DNA of 64,000 nt from Catonia carolina (lineage: Eukaryota > Arthropoda > Insecta > Hemiptera > Achilidae), in NCBI GenBank assembly GCA_035578175.1, contig JAQMRL010000001.1:377337220-377401219 (forward strand), written 5' to 3'. Positions 11,135-22,148 of this stretch are shown one piece after another (the stretch's first letter is position 1; the number at the start of each line of letters is the position of its first letter). A program made the translations under genes and the position numbers. The notes beneath the pieces were generated by a model. That model did no database searches. It had not been told where the DNA came from and was given only the letters and a program-made list of their open reading frames with translations.

Positions 11135-12468
11135 ATAGTGAAAAAATTCAAGAAATATTGTGTAAGTTAACTTAATTTTTTTTTGCCTACAATCATTATT
11201 ACATTGGTATGTATTAAAATCGATGTAGCTATTGGATCTTTTGTGGTTGCAACAAATGCAAAACTGTTGTTCAGTTACTTAACCACCGAGATCGATTCAA
11301 TTTTATTTTATTATTGAAAAGGCTTTTGTTTCTTTCATCCTTTTATTGTCAACGTTGACCAAAGTCCCTCCAGTTATGGATGATAATAGTTAATTTTAAA
11401 ATGAAAATTACATTTTATTTGTAATCAAAATTGTTAAAAATAATGTCGGCTAGTTTCTATGTATGTTTCTAATTAATAATTTAGAATAATTAATAATTAT
11501 TTGGAACTGGATAATAACCCATTCCAGATTCAAAGGTTGAAACTCTTGTGGAATGATTAAGAATTAAGTCATGTTATACGTTCTCTTAAAAACTAGTTAG
11601 GCCTATTAGAATCAGAATTTTAAGATCATTGTTAATTTACTTAGAATGAATTTCTACTTCATGAAAAAAAATTAAATCTGAATAATTTAGGAAGTCTATA
11701 AAATTTGGTTGTCAATATCCTCTAAAAGTGTTATTACTGTTTCGGGAAACGGTCTTATTCTGTAAATTATTATTGTATTTCATACTTAAAAAGTATTGAT
11801 TTGCAGTCGACAAATTAAACACAATAAGTTACTAGTAATTATTCCAAAGGTCATAATTTAATCATTTAAAAGACTGTCTTGTATATTTTTCCAGCGGTTT
11901 TTGTAATAAGTTAGATCAAAACTTAATAAGTATGTTTAATACTGGTTTTTTTTTCTAATAAACTCACAACTGCATTTGAGTATGATAATAATTAAACAAT
12001 TTCTACTTTATAAATTATTTTAAAAATATATAAAATGTTATGTATCAACTAGTCAACCACAGGCGTTTATTTTTTTATTTTATGAAGTTCGTTTATACTT
12101 AATACAGATTCATTGAAAAAATAATTCTTAAGAGAAATTTCCCTGAAAAACGTTTTCTCGTAAAATGAGAGTTTGAATCCGTTATTAGATCAGGAGATTT
12201 AATAATGCAAACGTTTCTTTAGAAGTAAAGAAAAAATAATCTGAAATTGCCACTCGTTCTTTCGAAATTGATTATATTGATAGGTGTAATCTTAAATAGA
12301 TTACTTCATGATATTTTTCAGTTTATAACAGTCGATTAACTTACGATCATTTTTTTCTATATAAGAAACCTCACATATCACTTAAACAACAAACGATAAT
12401 ACACAGAACAAAATGCCTACATAATTTAATTGGCAGACATTGCCTCTTCGTTTATCAAAGAAGTTACG
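11135..12468. other. AT-rich stretch, nothing recognised
   Basis: No gene or repeat supported. Confidence 0.4.
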
Positions 12469-12560
12469 GAAAATTAAAACCCTACAACTTTTATTTCAAA
12501 TATTTTTTTCTATAGAGCCTAAATTAGCGTTAATTAGTGATTTTTCATATTTTAAAGTCC
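12469..12560 (+). repeat. U1 family fragment
   Basis: A short match to the U1 family: 'cctacaacttttatttcaaa' followed by a block ending 'gcgttaattagtgatttttc'. The same order is found at 52.9 kb and 62.9 kb. Only about 90 bases remain. Confidence 0.55.
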
Positions 12561-13829
12561 TACAAAGGTTAATTATCATTTTGCTTTATTCGTTCACGAT
12601 TAAAATTAGGTTTTTAATTTTCAATTATTTACTTGTGATTAAATGTAGGTATATATTTTTCATTATATAAATTGCAAAGAGAAAACCGTATGAGTGTTTC
12701 ACAACAAATGTTTTTTAAGCTCTTACTACTTATCTTCATTTTTTAAAATAGTTTAAATTATATAATATATATTTCTAGTAAACAATTAGATTAAGAATTT
12801 CGATTTAATTTATTTTAGGTTCTTTCAATATTTAATTTATTGTTTTGAAGTTAATTTTGGTTGTCGTAGCTTTTGCTTAACAGATAAATTGTATAAAGAA
12901 ACTGAAAAAATTGATTACAGCCTCTTGTTGTAATCACTGAACTGATTACAACGTCGGCAGCGCTCGAGGCGTCATCGACTTTCTGTCAGATGTTGAGAAG
13001 AACCTAATAGTGGAGTAGTCAGTTAGCGCAATATTTTACCCTCAGTTCATTGGCTGATATTCCCGCCCGCTGTTCCTACTCTGTCGAAACCTTTTAACCT
13101 TAGCCTTTTTATTTCCTTCTAGCCTTTTCTTGTTTCGTCCCTCTTTCCTCTTTTAATTTGTTTTGTTCATTACCAGCGCATTTCATTTAATAGCCTTTTA
13201 TGTTATATTTTTTAGATTTATTAGCGAAGATTACGTTGTAATTTAAGTATAATCCTACATTTTTCCTGGTAAAAGAATAAAGGCTGCATGTATCGAGAAA
13301 TGCTATTTTTACATTTTACGTATAAAAATTAATTATCGAATTTACCTTCTGATATAAACAATTTAATAGGTTTATTTTTAGTTTAAGTAGCCTATAAAGC
13401 AAGAAAAAACTTGATAATGTTTTTTTTTAATTTTACCATTATTACGGTTGTAATGTTAAAAATATTAACTACACTTCTTATATACACCTTAACTTCTACA
13501 TTTGTAAAGAAATCTTAAAATGTTGAAAAACTATAAAAACAAAAATAAAAAACCAAAAAATAAGTAAATTTTTCTTTCAAAATATGAGTTTTAATGTATC
13601 TAAGTTTTCTTAATAGATGATAAAATGCAGCAATACCTGAATTTGTTTTATACTCCTTAAAGTTGAGTCAATAAGATAGGAATAACGCAAAAGTACCTAT
13701 CTCTTCAAAAACTAGTGATTATTATTACGATTATTGAAAATGCTTTCTACTCCACATAATACGATCTATGACAATAAATGTTGTACAATAAAATACTTGC
13801 TTTACAACTCAACGGTTAAATGTTTTTCT
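12561..13829. other. AT-rich stretch; small hairpin and a pyrimidine-rich patch
   Basis: A 9-bp stem TTGTAATCA/TGATTACAA lies near 12928-12951. The patch at about 12950-13150 is less AT-rich (CGTCGGCAGCGCTCGAGGCG) and then pyrimidine-rich. No gene could be read. Confidence 0.35.
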
Positions 13830-14004
13830 AGCTTGTGTTGTAGTGGTCAACGCAACTATATTCTACGACAGGGATCACGGGTTCGATTCTTGTTCAGGTC
13901 TATCATTTTATCGTAACTCGTTTTCATCTATCACCCTTCATTGTCTACATTAGTAACTTATTATTGTGAAAAAATAGTCGGACGTGAAACAAACAAAAAA
14001 TATT
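13830..14004 (+). repeat. tRNA-derived SINE
   Basis: An A-box-like TTGTAGTGGTCAACGC (about 13838-13853) and a good B box GGGTTCGATTCTT (about 13879-13891) are followed by a body of about 85 bases. The tail is 'agtcggacgtgaaacaaaca', shared with other SINE tails here (6.6, 15.47 and 24.28 kb). It ends about 110 bases before the mariner. Confidence 0.65.
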
Positions 14005-14114
14005 TGAGATAAGTTCACTTGGCCTAACTAGTTCCCTTTATTGTTGAATTAAACTAATATAAAATCATTGCTATTCAAAGTTCACTACAATGTAATATTA
14101 AGAATTGAATCGTA

Positions 14115-15049
14115 TACGAGGTGTGGCTATTAAATAACGAAACTGACGTTGTAAAAAAATGTATTTCTATTTTATACATAATCACTTATTGTCATGTTCA
14201 ATATACACTCCTTCTCTATCCCTACAACGCTCCATGCGAATTTTCCATTGTCGGAAACAGTGCTGGAAATCATCTTCTGTCAGCTCCTTCAGGACACATG
14301 CCGCTTTCTCTTTTTTACAGCTTCCACAGACTCAAATCTTTTCCCTTTTAATGCAGATTTCACCTTAGGGAACAGGTAGAAGATAATAACATGTGATGAA
14401 ACGTGGGTTTTTACTTATGATCCGGAAACGAAGCGCTAATCCATGCACTGGAAGAGCCGAACTTCACCGAGGGCCAAAGAAGCTCGAATGAGAAAGCCAA
14501 AATTTAAATCAATGATGATTGTTTTTTTGATATCCATGGGATTGTGTACCTTCACTGGGTTTCTGAAGGTCAGATAATTAATCAATATTACTACCTTGAG
14601 GTACTTTCTAAACTACGTCAAAGAGTAAAGAAAAAACGCCTCGAAATGTGGAAGGACAAATCATGGTTCTCCACCTAGACAATGCTTTAACTCGTTTCGC
14701 GTTATCTGTCAAAAGGTTCTTAGCCAAGTTCAGCATCTTAGTGTTAGAACATCTATCTTATTCACCAGATCTTGCACCATGTGACTTCTACCTGTTCCGT
14801 AAGGTAAAATCTGCATTAAAAGGGACAAGATTTGAGTCCGTGGAAGCTGTAAAAGAGAAAGCGGCACATGTCCTGAAGGAGCTAACAGGAGATGACTTCC
14901 AGCACTGTTTCCAACAACGGAAAATTCGCATGGAGCGTTGCAGGGATAGAGAAGGAGTGTACATATTGAAGGTGAAAATAAGTGATTATGTATAAAATTA
15001 AAATAAATTTTTTTACGCCAGTCTCGTTATTTAATAGTCACACCTCGTA
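14115..15049 (+). mobile_element. Mariner-family element with 265-bp inverted arms, flanked by TA
   Basis: Termini TACGAGGTGTGGCTATTAAA (left) and its complement (right, ending at 15049) are flanked by TA dinucleotides (14113-14114 and 15050-15051), the mariner target duplication. The left end is not a normal 5' end. Bases 14115-14382 are an inverted copy of the 3' part of the transposase gene plus 3' terminal repeat (14785-15049). The element therefore has the 3' end twice, in opposite orientation, with about 400 bases of transposase between, and it lacks the normal 5' half. Total length is 935 bp, against about 1.3 kb for a complete mariner. Confidence 0.92.
14389..14998 (+). pseudogene. 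Mariner transposase catalytic-domain remnant (DD34D)
   Basis: The frame opens inside the element with TCDETWVFTYDPETKR (first catalytic Asp codon at 14395-14397), hits a stop, and continues with frameshifts. From 14648 a clean 115-codon frame carries HLDNA (second Asp at 14678-14680) and YSPDLAPCDFYLF (third Asp at 14783-14785). There are 34 residues between the second and third Asp, the diagnostic spacing of mariner (DD34D). The usual DNAPAH motif has become DNALTR. The N-terminal DNA-binding domains are absent because the 5' half was replaced by the inverted copy of the 3' end. It cannot encode a working transposase. Confidence 0.9.
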
Positions 15050-15224
15050 TAATGCCTTTTAATAGTAAAGGGATATTGTTTTGGCATTGTGAAAACGTTT
15101 ATCTGAAATGTTTTTCAACATGAAAGTATGACTTGGGTGTTAAGAAAGCAGGATAATGCAATATTAGAAGCCATGGAGACACAGCGTGGAAGGTGAATGC
15201 AGATCAGCTAAAATACGAATAATG

Positions 15225-15405
15225 AAGTTATACTAGGAGTAGGGTGCAAAGCTGCAAAGCGAACTCATTGGAAGCTTAAAGAAAAATAATTCGAAAAATA
15301 TCGGGCACTTGATGAGTTATATTATTTCATTGTGAATATTTTTGAAAGTAAGATGTTGGGTAAAAGAGGAGAGGGAAGACCAAGGAAACCGAACTTTAAG
15401 GGTTA
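15225..15405 (+). pseudogene. Weak LINE C-terminal relic
   Basis: Near 15345-15395 the plus strand reads SKMLGKRGEGRPRKPN, resembling the basic GKR-x-x-GRPR-x-x-W tail found at the C-terminus of many insect RTE-like LINEs (compare GRRKVGRPRRRW at 17.78 kb). Upstream the frame is broken. Low confidence. Confidence 0.35.
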
Positions 15406-15460
15406 AAAAAGATTTGAAATTCAAAAAGTATGTAGATGATTAGAACAAATGTTACAGGTA

Positions 15461-15608
15461 TTTTTTTTTAACGTCCGACTGTTCTGCAATTACTGCTAAT
15501 GCAGACGGTGAAGGATGAAATGATTTTTTTTTAACGTATAAAAATGGGTGCCTAAGTGGGATTCGAACCCAAGACCCATTAGAAGGCATTTGTGCAAGGC
15601 GAAATTGA
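15461..15608 (-). repeat. tRNA-derived SINE, 5' end lost
   Basis: On the minus strand a good B box (GGGTTCGAATCCC, complement of about 15557-15569) is followed by the body and by a tail 'cagtcggacgttaaaaaaaa' (15484-15462). The A box is missing: the head joins the poly-T end of the neighbouring LINE at 15609. Either the SINE was truncated or the LINE integrated into it. Confidence 0.6.
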
Positions 15609-15972
15609 ACCCTTTTTTTCTTAATTTTCAGTACAGTACTGTTCATTGAGCGGCACAACTTCTGTATACGAGTAATGATATTTGATCGGCGTTGGGGAAT
15701 TTTACTTTCAGGAGAAGAGCTACTCCGTGGACCATCTCCATTTATAATTTTGGGTGTTGTCCGTTATTGAGACCAAGAGGTCTCTATTCCATTTTTGCTT
15801 TAGACGTCACGCAGTTGGTAAGTTCCTTGTTGGTAGATCAAAAGCTAGTTGAATTAGAAAGTCAACTTGTCGTTCGTGAAATTCACTGTGGAAGGACGCG
15901 ATTAGTTTCTTTACAGTCGAAATTTTTAAATTAATTGTCGTGAGGGTTTTATTGCTTACATAAAAAGGAGCC
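15609..15972 (-). repeat. Jockey-type LINE 3' end, second copy of the 4.6-kb family
   Basis: This matches 4640-4990 nearly base for base in places, for example 'tgtccgttattgagaccaag' and 'gggttttattgcttacataa'. On the minus strand it covers the C-terminal coding end and 3' untranslated region, ending in a poly-A tail (T-run 15611-15618). Frameshifts relative to the other copy make it noncoding. It is 5'-truncated at about 15972, where another LINE begins. Confidence 0.85.
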
Positions 15973-15983
15973 TTTTAAATATA

Positions 15984-16436
15984 TTTTTTTGTCATCAGTC
16001 TCTCGAGTGGTTTGATGCAGTTCTCCAAACTGTTCTGTCCTGCGCAAGTCGTTTCATATCTTCAGAACTGTAACACCTTACTTCTTTTGTAATTTACTTT
16101 ATATAACCTTTGCCTCCCCCTACAATTCTCTCCCTGAGTATTACCCTCCATTATTAACAGACCAATAACTGGATTTCTTAAGATATGCCCCACTAGCCTA
16201 TCCTTCTTCTGGTAAGATGCTTCCATATACTTATTTTATCATCCACTCGCCCAAGAATCTCTAAATTTCTTATTTAGTCCACCCACCTAATCTTTAACAC
16301 TTTCCTGTATTACCATATTTCAAAAGCTTCTTTTCTCTTCCTTTCTACAGCCCCTATCACCCACGTTTCACTTCCGTAAAATGCTACACTTGAAACATAG
16401 TGTTTTAAGAAATTTTTCCTAATCTGTACATTGACT
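15984..16436 (-). pseudogene. RTE-like LINE, C-terminal coding part
   Basis: The minus strand from 16426 reads QIRKNFLKHYVSSVAFYGSE, then TWVIGAVERKRKEAFEIW, a stop, YRKVLKIRWVD, a stop, and on in the same frame to ILGRVDDKISIWKHLTRRRIG. 'YGSETW ... EAFE-W-YR-MLKI-W-D' is the C-terminal signature of insect endonuclease-reverse transcriptases of the RTE/CR1-like group. A later piece near 16070-16020 reads MKRLAQDRTVWRTASNHSRD, matching the usual 'LKR-A-DR-W' ending. The frame is kept over more than 75 codons with only in-frame stops, so this copy is younger than its neighbours. Confidence 0.8.
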
Positions 16437-16465
16437 TACAGATTAGGAAAAAATTCTTAAAACAC
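16400..16465. repeat. 29-bp inverted repeat at the 5' break of a LINE
   Basis: The arms 16400-16428 and 16437-16465 match at 28 of 29 positions, with an 8-base loop. The right arm repeats, in inverted orientation, the LINE coding sequence just left of the loop. This is the pattern left when the 5' part of a LINE copy is inverted during target-primed reverse transcription (twin priming). The inverted piece may continue to about 16490. Confidence 0.85.
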
Positions 16466-16495
16466 TTTGTAGTCAGAAGCTGTTTTTCATTTCAA

Positions 16496-17640
16496 AGGCT
16501 TTTAAATATAAATAAATAAATTATCATAGATTTTCGGAGTAAGGATTTATGAAAGAATACTTAACATAATTATTTGTTATTATTAATTTTTATTATAACA
16601 ATTAAGCTGATAAGTAAACTAAGGTTAATTCTTCAGGACGTTTTAATTAATAAGTTGTAAAAGAGTAAAAATATTAATTTTGACTATTTAAAGGATAAGG
16701 TTAATTAAAATGCTGTAATAAGAAGTTGACCTGATTGCTCCAAACGTACAGTTACTGCTGGTATGAATACTACATGAGTATACTGTGTGACTTTGGTCGG
16801 AAGTGGCTCATGAACTTTAGTTGCCCTAAGCGGATAAATTTAATGGGCCAGGACTCTAAAACTTTTCCGGATTTAAGTTGTAATATTTGTTGAAAGTTAA
16901 CGTACATGATGAACAATGAAAAATGTTGCATAAAAATTTATTTTAAAGAAAAATGTTTTCTACAAATAAACATATTAATAAAAATGAACGGATTTAATTA
17001 CCAAAAAAAGTTTTATTTTATTTAGAATAGCATTGTTTCTCTTGGTTGAATGAAGGCAATGAAATAACTAATTGTGTCTTTCATATAAGTCTACGACGTA
17101 AATTATAGGCCAACGTCGTTAATAAAATGGGTTTTTATGCTCATGTTTGTTCTTATTTTTTTCCATAAACAGAAAAGTTAATGATAATAATAATGGCTTT
17201 TGTTAAATATGATATTTTTTATTTTTAACTGTGAGAAAACATGAAAGTTCTACTTCTTTACCAATTTTTTATCAGTTTTCTGTGTACCGGTATGTAAGAA
17301 ACCATAAGAAACAAATGAATCTATTTTTAAACTTTGAATTTAGTATTAATTTTATTTTAACTGCCCGCATATACAAAGTTTGTACGTGACAGCAAATGAA
17401 AATACAAATGTTTCACCCTCTTGGTTTATATAGAGTTTGTGAGGTGTGAGAAAATATTATTAAAATTATATGGTTAAGAATTATATAGAAGGAATAAACT
17501 GGTACGTTCATTTTATCTTTTAATTTTATTTATTTATTTACATATACAGTCAATTGCAAAGCAAACATATTGCACAGAATTTGAGGAACCACAAATTTTA
17601 TAAACAACATTAATATTACATATAGGCTACATATCTTTCT
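16496..17640. other. AT-rich stretch, nothing recognised
   Basis: No gene, terminal repeat or known family seen. Confidence 0.4.
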
Positions 17641-17644
17641 TTTA

Positions 17645-17905
17645 CCGAGTTGGGTGTATTAAGCTTGAATGAAAAAGTGGAGGAGTACCGGAATCAATGG
17701 AGGCAACATTTGGAACGGATGACAGAGGAAAGAATACCTCTAAAAGTGATGGAATATGTTTCAATTGGAAGAAGGAAGGTGGGACGACCTCGAAGAAGAT
17801 GGCAGTAGTCGAGATGTGTACGGTGTTTGTGTAGACGTACAAGATGGTTTGTGAGTTCGGAACAGGCTTATGTCTAATCCTTGATAGTAAGAAGAAGAAG
17901 AAGAG
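17645..17905 (+). pseudogene. RTE-like LINE C-terminus with (AAG)n 3' tail
   Basis: The plus strand reads LGVLSLNEKVEEYRNQWRQH, then LERMTEERIPLKVMEYVSIG and RRKVGRPRRRWQ before a stop. 'YR--W--HL-RM---RIP-K-----Y---GRR-VGRPR-RW' is the C-terminal tail of RTE-type LINEs in insects. The 3' untranslated part ends in a GAAGAAGAAGAAGAG microsatellite (17890-17904), a common RTE terminus. A related 3' tail lies at 24483-24577 on the minus strand. It is 5'-truncated: only about 60 codons remain. Confidence 0.75.
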
Positions 17906-17956
17906 ATCTTTCTTTTACCGTATTTTACATAATGTCTTCTTAATTATTTGATCTTC

Positions 17957-17987
17957 TTGCTGGTACTGCTTCTTGTGGTACCAGCAA
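17957..17987. repeat. 10-bp hairpin
   Basis: TTGCTGGTAC (17957-17966) and GTACCAGCAA (17978-17987) form a perfect stem with an 11-base loop. No context suggests a function. Confidence 0.5.
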
Positions 17988-18190
17988 ACAATTTGAAATT
18001 TTTTAACCCTGTGCTGTGCACCCTCAAAAATGTTTTCAAAATTGCCAGAATATTAACAATAGACAGTATGTACGCGTATAATGTTTTAAATTTATAAAAC
18101 TTATTGTATACGCCGCGTGCTCAGAGTGTGAAGTTCATAGTGTGAGAGCACGTCCTTATAGCTGTAATATTCCTTAATACATGTTCTGTG

Positions 18191-18214
18191 TAATAATAAT
18201 AATAATAATAATAA
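18191..18214. repeat. (TAA)n microsatellite
   Basis: About eight TAA units in a row. Confidence 0.9.
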
Positions 18215-18343
18215 CTGTAATTATTTATAAAAAAATCCTCAAAAGATATTATTAACTGATAAGGATTGTTTATCTGCAATTTAAAACTTGTGTAAAAAAA
18301 GGAAATAGATGACTTTTTATAAAAATAGATGTTTTTAGGAATA

Positions 18344-19804
18344 TACCGGGTAGCCTATATGTTGGTTTCCCGTTGAGATGGAATGGTGGGTTAACCACCT
18401 CCTCAATCAAAAATGTGGCCATCTTTTTAGTCTTAGAATACCGGATGGCCCATATGACCGTGTCCCCATGAGATGGGACTTTCATTTTTATGAGTTGGTA
18501 ATAGTGTAATGTTGGCAGCATCACGTACAAAATTTATTAGTTGTCTGTAACAGTGGCTAGTGTGAGGTACGTCTCCGTGAAGCTACTTTTTTCCTTCTTA
18601 ACGGTACTTTTAAAATGTTTTCAACTAAACAGCAAGTTTATATGCTTCAATTGTGGTGGAAGCATCATAAAAATATTGCTAAAGTACTGGAAGAATTTGG
18701 TGATAAGTATCTAGGTGTGTCGTTACCTACTCGGCAACATTTACGAAAGTTAAATAAGAAATTTAAAAAAAACCAGGAAGCGTATTATATGCCTCGATGT
18801 GTGGTTTTCCACGATCGATTTCCCATGACGATAATCTACAGAAAGTTGCTGAAGCGTTTGTATCCAGTCCTGGTAAATCAACTCGTAAGGCATCTTCTGA
18901 ACTAAGGTTATCACGAACTAGCGTGTAAAGGATGATGAGGGAATTAAAATTGAAACCATTTCATCCATCTTTACTCCATGCGCTTCATGAGAACGATAGT
19001 GACAGGCGGTTGGAATTCTGTGAGACAGTCGCTATCGGTTCAGAAGCCGATCCAAACTTTTGCGATTAATTTTATGTTCTGATGAGGCATGTTTCAAACT
19101 CACTGGACGCGTTAATCGGCATAACTGCGTGTACAGGTCGGATACAAATCCTCATATTGGAATTCAAACAAAGCTTAATGTGCCTGGTGTTATGGTAAGG
19201 GAAGGTATTTCGAGTACTGCGCTGATAGGTCCTTATTTTTTTGAGGGAAATGTTACATCAGAAAATTATTAAAAATGCTGCAAGAAATAGTATTTCCGGA
19301 ACTTGAAAACAGTCATATTTACATTATCCAATCGCTCATCTGGCAAAGATGGCGCCCCAGCACATTTCGGTATCGAAGTTCGTGAGATTTTAAATCCCAA
19401 AGTTGATGAATGGATTGGTCGTCGTGGTACAATCGAAAGGCCTGCGCTCTCGCCAGACTTAACGCCATGTGATTTTTCACTGTGGGGCATTGTAAAAGAA
19501 CTAGTGTATTCTTCCAAGCCACCAAACCTGTACGAACTAAAAAGTTCAAAATTGAAATTGCATTTGACTATGTAAATGACGATAAAATGCTACTGTTGAA
19601 AATTTGTGAATCAGTTTTAAGTCGCTGTATGAAGTGTATAGAGAATCAAGTTGGACATTTTGAACACCTGCTATAACATTTTCAAGGTAATATATTTATA
19701 CGTATAGTTAATATAATAATTTTTTTGTCTATTGGTTTCTTATTCCATTAACCTTACTTCCGATTTCTGTAAATACTGGGGACCGACATATGGGTCACTC
19801 TGTA
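18344..19804 (+). mobile_element. Degenerate Tc1/mariner-superfamily element with doubled left terminus
   Basis: The right end, read inwards, is TACAGAGTGACCCATATGTC (19804 down). The left end has two tandem versions: TACCGGGTAGCCTATATGTT at 18344 and TACCGGATGGCCCATATGAC at 18439, 95 bases apart. The inner copy matches the right end better, so the original element was probably 18439-19804 (about 1.37 kb). TA dinucleotides border the ends. Inside lies a decayed transposase gene. The extra left terminus may come from a duplication or from a second copy inserted next to it. Confidence 0.85.
18615..19676 (+). pseudogene. DUF4817/DDE-type transposase pseudogene
   Basis: The frame starts MFSTKQQVYMLQLWWKHHKN (18615), an N-terminal helix-turn-helix like those annotated DUF4817 in insect transposases. 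After a frameshift near 18820 the reading continues as KSTRKASSELRLSRTSV, then a stop and LKPFHPSLLHALHENDSDRR, followed by another stop near 19067. From 19078 LCSDEACFKLTGRVNRHN gives the first catalytic Asp. KDGAPAHFG (Asp codon 19348-19350) and SPDLTPCDFSLWG (Asp 19471-19473) give the second and third. The second and third are 40 residues apart by my count, not the 34 of classical mariner, so this belongs to a different subgroup. The C-terminus near 19660 reads CMKCIENQVGHFEHLL. At least three frameshifts or stops make it nonfunctional. Confidence 0.85.
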
Positions 19805-20399
19805 TAATGTTGAAATATCTCTCATTTTCACTAGTACAAATTTTGTTAATAATTCGATAACAGCTTGAACAGGATAGAGAATGTATTTACCTATTACACA
19901 TGCGTTATGAAACAGCAGATCTCCAAATTAAATTTTATTGAAAAATTCTTTTGGGTTAAATTTTTGTCTATTTTGTACCGTAAACGAACAATGCTGTCTG
20001 TATATAGTTGCGAGAGGAATTTTAGAATTATTTTGTTTGGAAATTTTTGATAATATTAACTGCTTTTTAGCTGAAGGAATTTTTACGTTAATATTTTAGT
20101 TAAATTCATAACAACCAACTTTAAATAATTCTCTGCTTATCCAAATTTAAATTTTGAACGATATATCACTTTTTTACATTTTGGCCTTCGTTTGACCGCG
20201 TTGAACCTTTCGCATGATCTTCTGTTTCCTCTTCCTTCCCTCCCAGAATCGCTTCATCCTTTCGCTCATTATCTTCTTTCTTTCGTCTGATCACTTACAT
20301 GCTGATTTGTCAGAATCAGTGTTGTGGCTTTTTTGGTTACCCCCCCCCCTCTGAACTCCTGACCCTCTTTGAGATATTAAAACAAATTATAGCCTATAT
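19805..20399. other. No gene recognised; pyrimidine-rich patch and an 11-C run
   Basis: Near 20200-20290 the strand is C/T-rich; the complement reads ERKDEAILGGKEEETEDHAK over 20 codons, perhaps a LINE relic but not assignable. A run of 11 C lies at about 20341-20351. Confidence 0.3.
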
Positions 20400-20601
20400 T
20401 CATTTCGATTATATCCAGAACCTAAATACCGAAATTCATTTAATTTGGTTAAGCGGTTCTTGCGTGATGCCGTAACTTACAATCAGAACAAACAGACAAA
20501 AATTCAGCTGAACTTATTTTCAGTGTTTACTTGGCGTAGAAACAAAATTTGGGGTATTTTGAAAAATTGTACAGACAAAATCACAATTTTATTTATATAG
20601 A
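20400..20601 (-). mobile_element. Helitron-like 5' start (degenerate)
   Basis: Read on the minus strand from 20601 the sequence is TCTATATAAATAAAATTGTG, then ATTTTGTCTGTAC. This resembles the TCTATATATATAAA... start of insect nonautonomous Helitrons, preceded by A as expected for insertion between A and T. Further in, motifs such as 'cggttcttgcgtgatgccgt' on the plus strand are typical of such remnants. No matching CTRR end was found. Confidence 0.4.
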
Positions 20602-21721
20602 TGATACGAGAGTACTAACCTATTTAGTAAATTTTCGAGGCTTTTCATCAGACGTCTAAAGAAAGAACATACCTAGTTTATTTACCTTTAGTACTCGCAC
20701 GGTACGGGTCGGTTGGTTTGAACGTGACGTTGCAGAGCCTAGCCTGTAATCAAACCCGGAACATTCCACTTTGCAGTCTGTCATGGTAAGACTACTGTAT
20801 ATATATACATATATCGGAGCAGGCCCCTATAAACAGTTTCTTGCGGTTACTGGAATGCAAAAAGATTATGTCTTGTATTTGTTTACCAATTATGTAGGTA
20901 AATAATGTTTTTATTTAGTTTTACTTCTTTCTTCTTGCTGTCCGTTGTTCGTTCTTACGTGCCGTCAATACTTGAGTGTATTTGAAAAACTAAATATAAG
21001 TTTTAATAACAATAATATTCTAACATTTTTTACAAAATTTTTATCTGCACTTTTGAGGTAGTGTTTGCCAGGAAATGACGTAAATGTTAATGATATAAAT
21101 GGATGCGCAGGTTTATGTATCTGTAATTAGATTCAGATAACGATACACAATAGATTTTCCCTGAGGATTTAGTAATATTAATATAGGGGGTCATTGATAC
21201 CCAACAGGGTACATCAAACTCGAACCAAACTGCCCCCGTTCTCTCTCGCTCTCTCTGATAACCTAACTCCCTTCGATTCCACTTCGTCTTTCCCATAATC
21301 AACCTAATTCCTTTAGTAATGATTAACCGATGACGTCACATCAGTAATGGGATCACATTAACTTCTATCGTTTCTAGATTTAACTTAGAAACATACAATT
21401 GTCACCAAATATCAATTTTCTGTTCCATAAAATAATATGACGTCATTGAAATGAATTAGGTGATTACAAGAGACAACGTGCATATATTTTGTGCTATTAC
21501 ATGATGAAATAAATGTACTTTGTGTATGTAGGTTAAGTAATCTCATAAACTTTATAATCTCTGAAACTGAATTATAACAGCCTGTGCATAATAGATTACA
21601 CAATATTCAAATGACTGTCTATTAAAAAATCAGTGTAAATAATAATTGTTATTCTTTTTTAGTGTTTATATACATACCTATATAAACAAATACCATTAAC
21701 GCCATAAATACCATAAATACC
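20602..21721. other. No gene recognised
   Basis: Contains a short GC-richer patch at about 21210-21300 (CT-rich, CTCTCTCGCTCTCTCTG) with no readable protein. Otherwise AT-rich. Confidence 0.35.
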
Positions 21722-22005
21722 ATTGAATACCTATATAAACGCTTTCACGACAAGTCACACGAACACCCTGGTGCGTTTACTTTCCACCGTCCATTTACCT
21801 GATAATCCCCCTAGACGCCTTAAAAGACGCTGGAGTAGAGACCTGCTAATTTGATATACAAATTTCATTCTTGGGGAGACACCAATGGGGGCCCTACCCC
21901 TCTCATGCCTATCATGTCATTTACATTATTATCATAATAATCACATTTGCTAGTTGTAAAATTTTACAGTTGTAAATAAAGAATTAAAGAGAGAGAAAAA
22001 ATATA
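21722..22005 (+). pseudogene. Jockey-type LINE C-terminus and 3' UTR
   Basis: The plus strand reads IEYLYKRFHDKSHEHPGAFT, a break, then NPPRRLKRRWSRDLLI and a stop near 21855. This is the conserved C-terminal tail of jockey-clade reverse transcriptases ('Y--F---SH-HPN-L ... PRRLKR-W-RDL'). The 3' untranslated region of about 140 bases ends with TAAATAAAGAATTAAAGAGA and an A-rich tail. Only the last 45 codons or so are present, a typical 5' truncation. Confidence 0.8.
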
Positions 22006-22148
22006 TAGTACAGACTATTACATACAGTTTTTGCTTTATAGTAATCATAATGTTAGCTAGATATTGATTTAAATATCTGGCCGCTTTTATTGTTTATATA
22101 GTGGTCAAATGACATTGTTTAATTAATCTACAAAAAACCTGTTATTTT

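Noticed and set aside
14121..14379. Three overlapping open frames of 61-76 codons
   Set aside because: They are antisense readings of the duplicated mariner transposase end.
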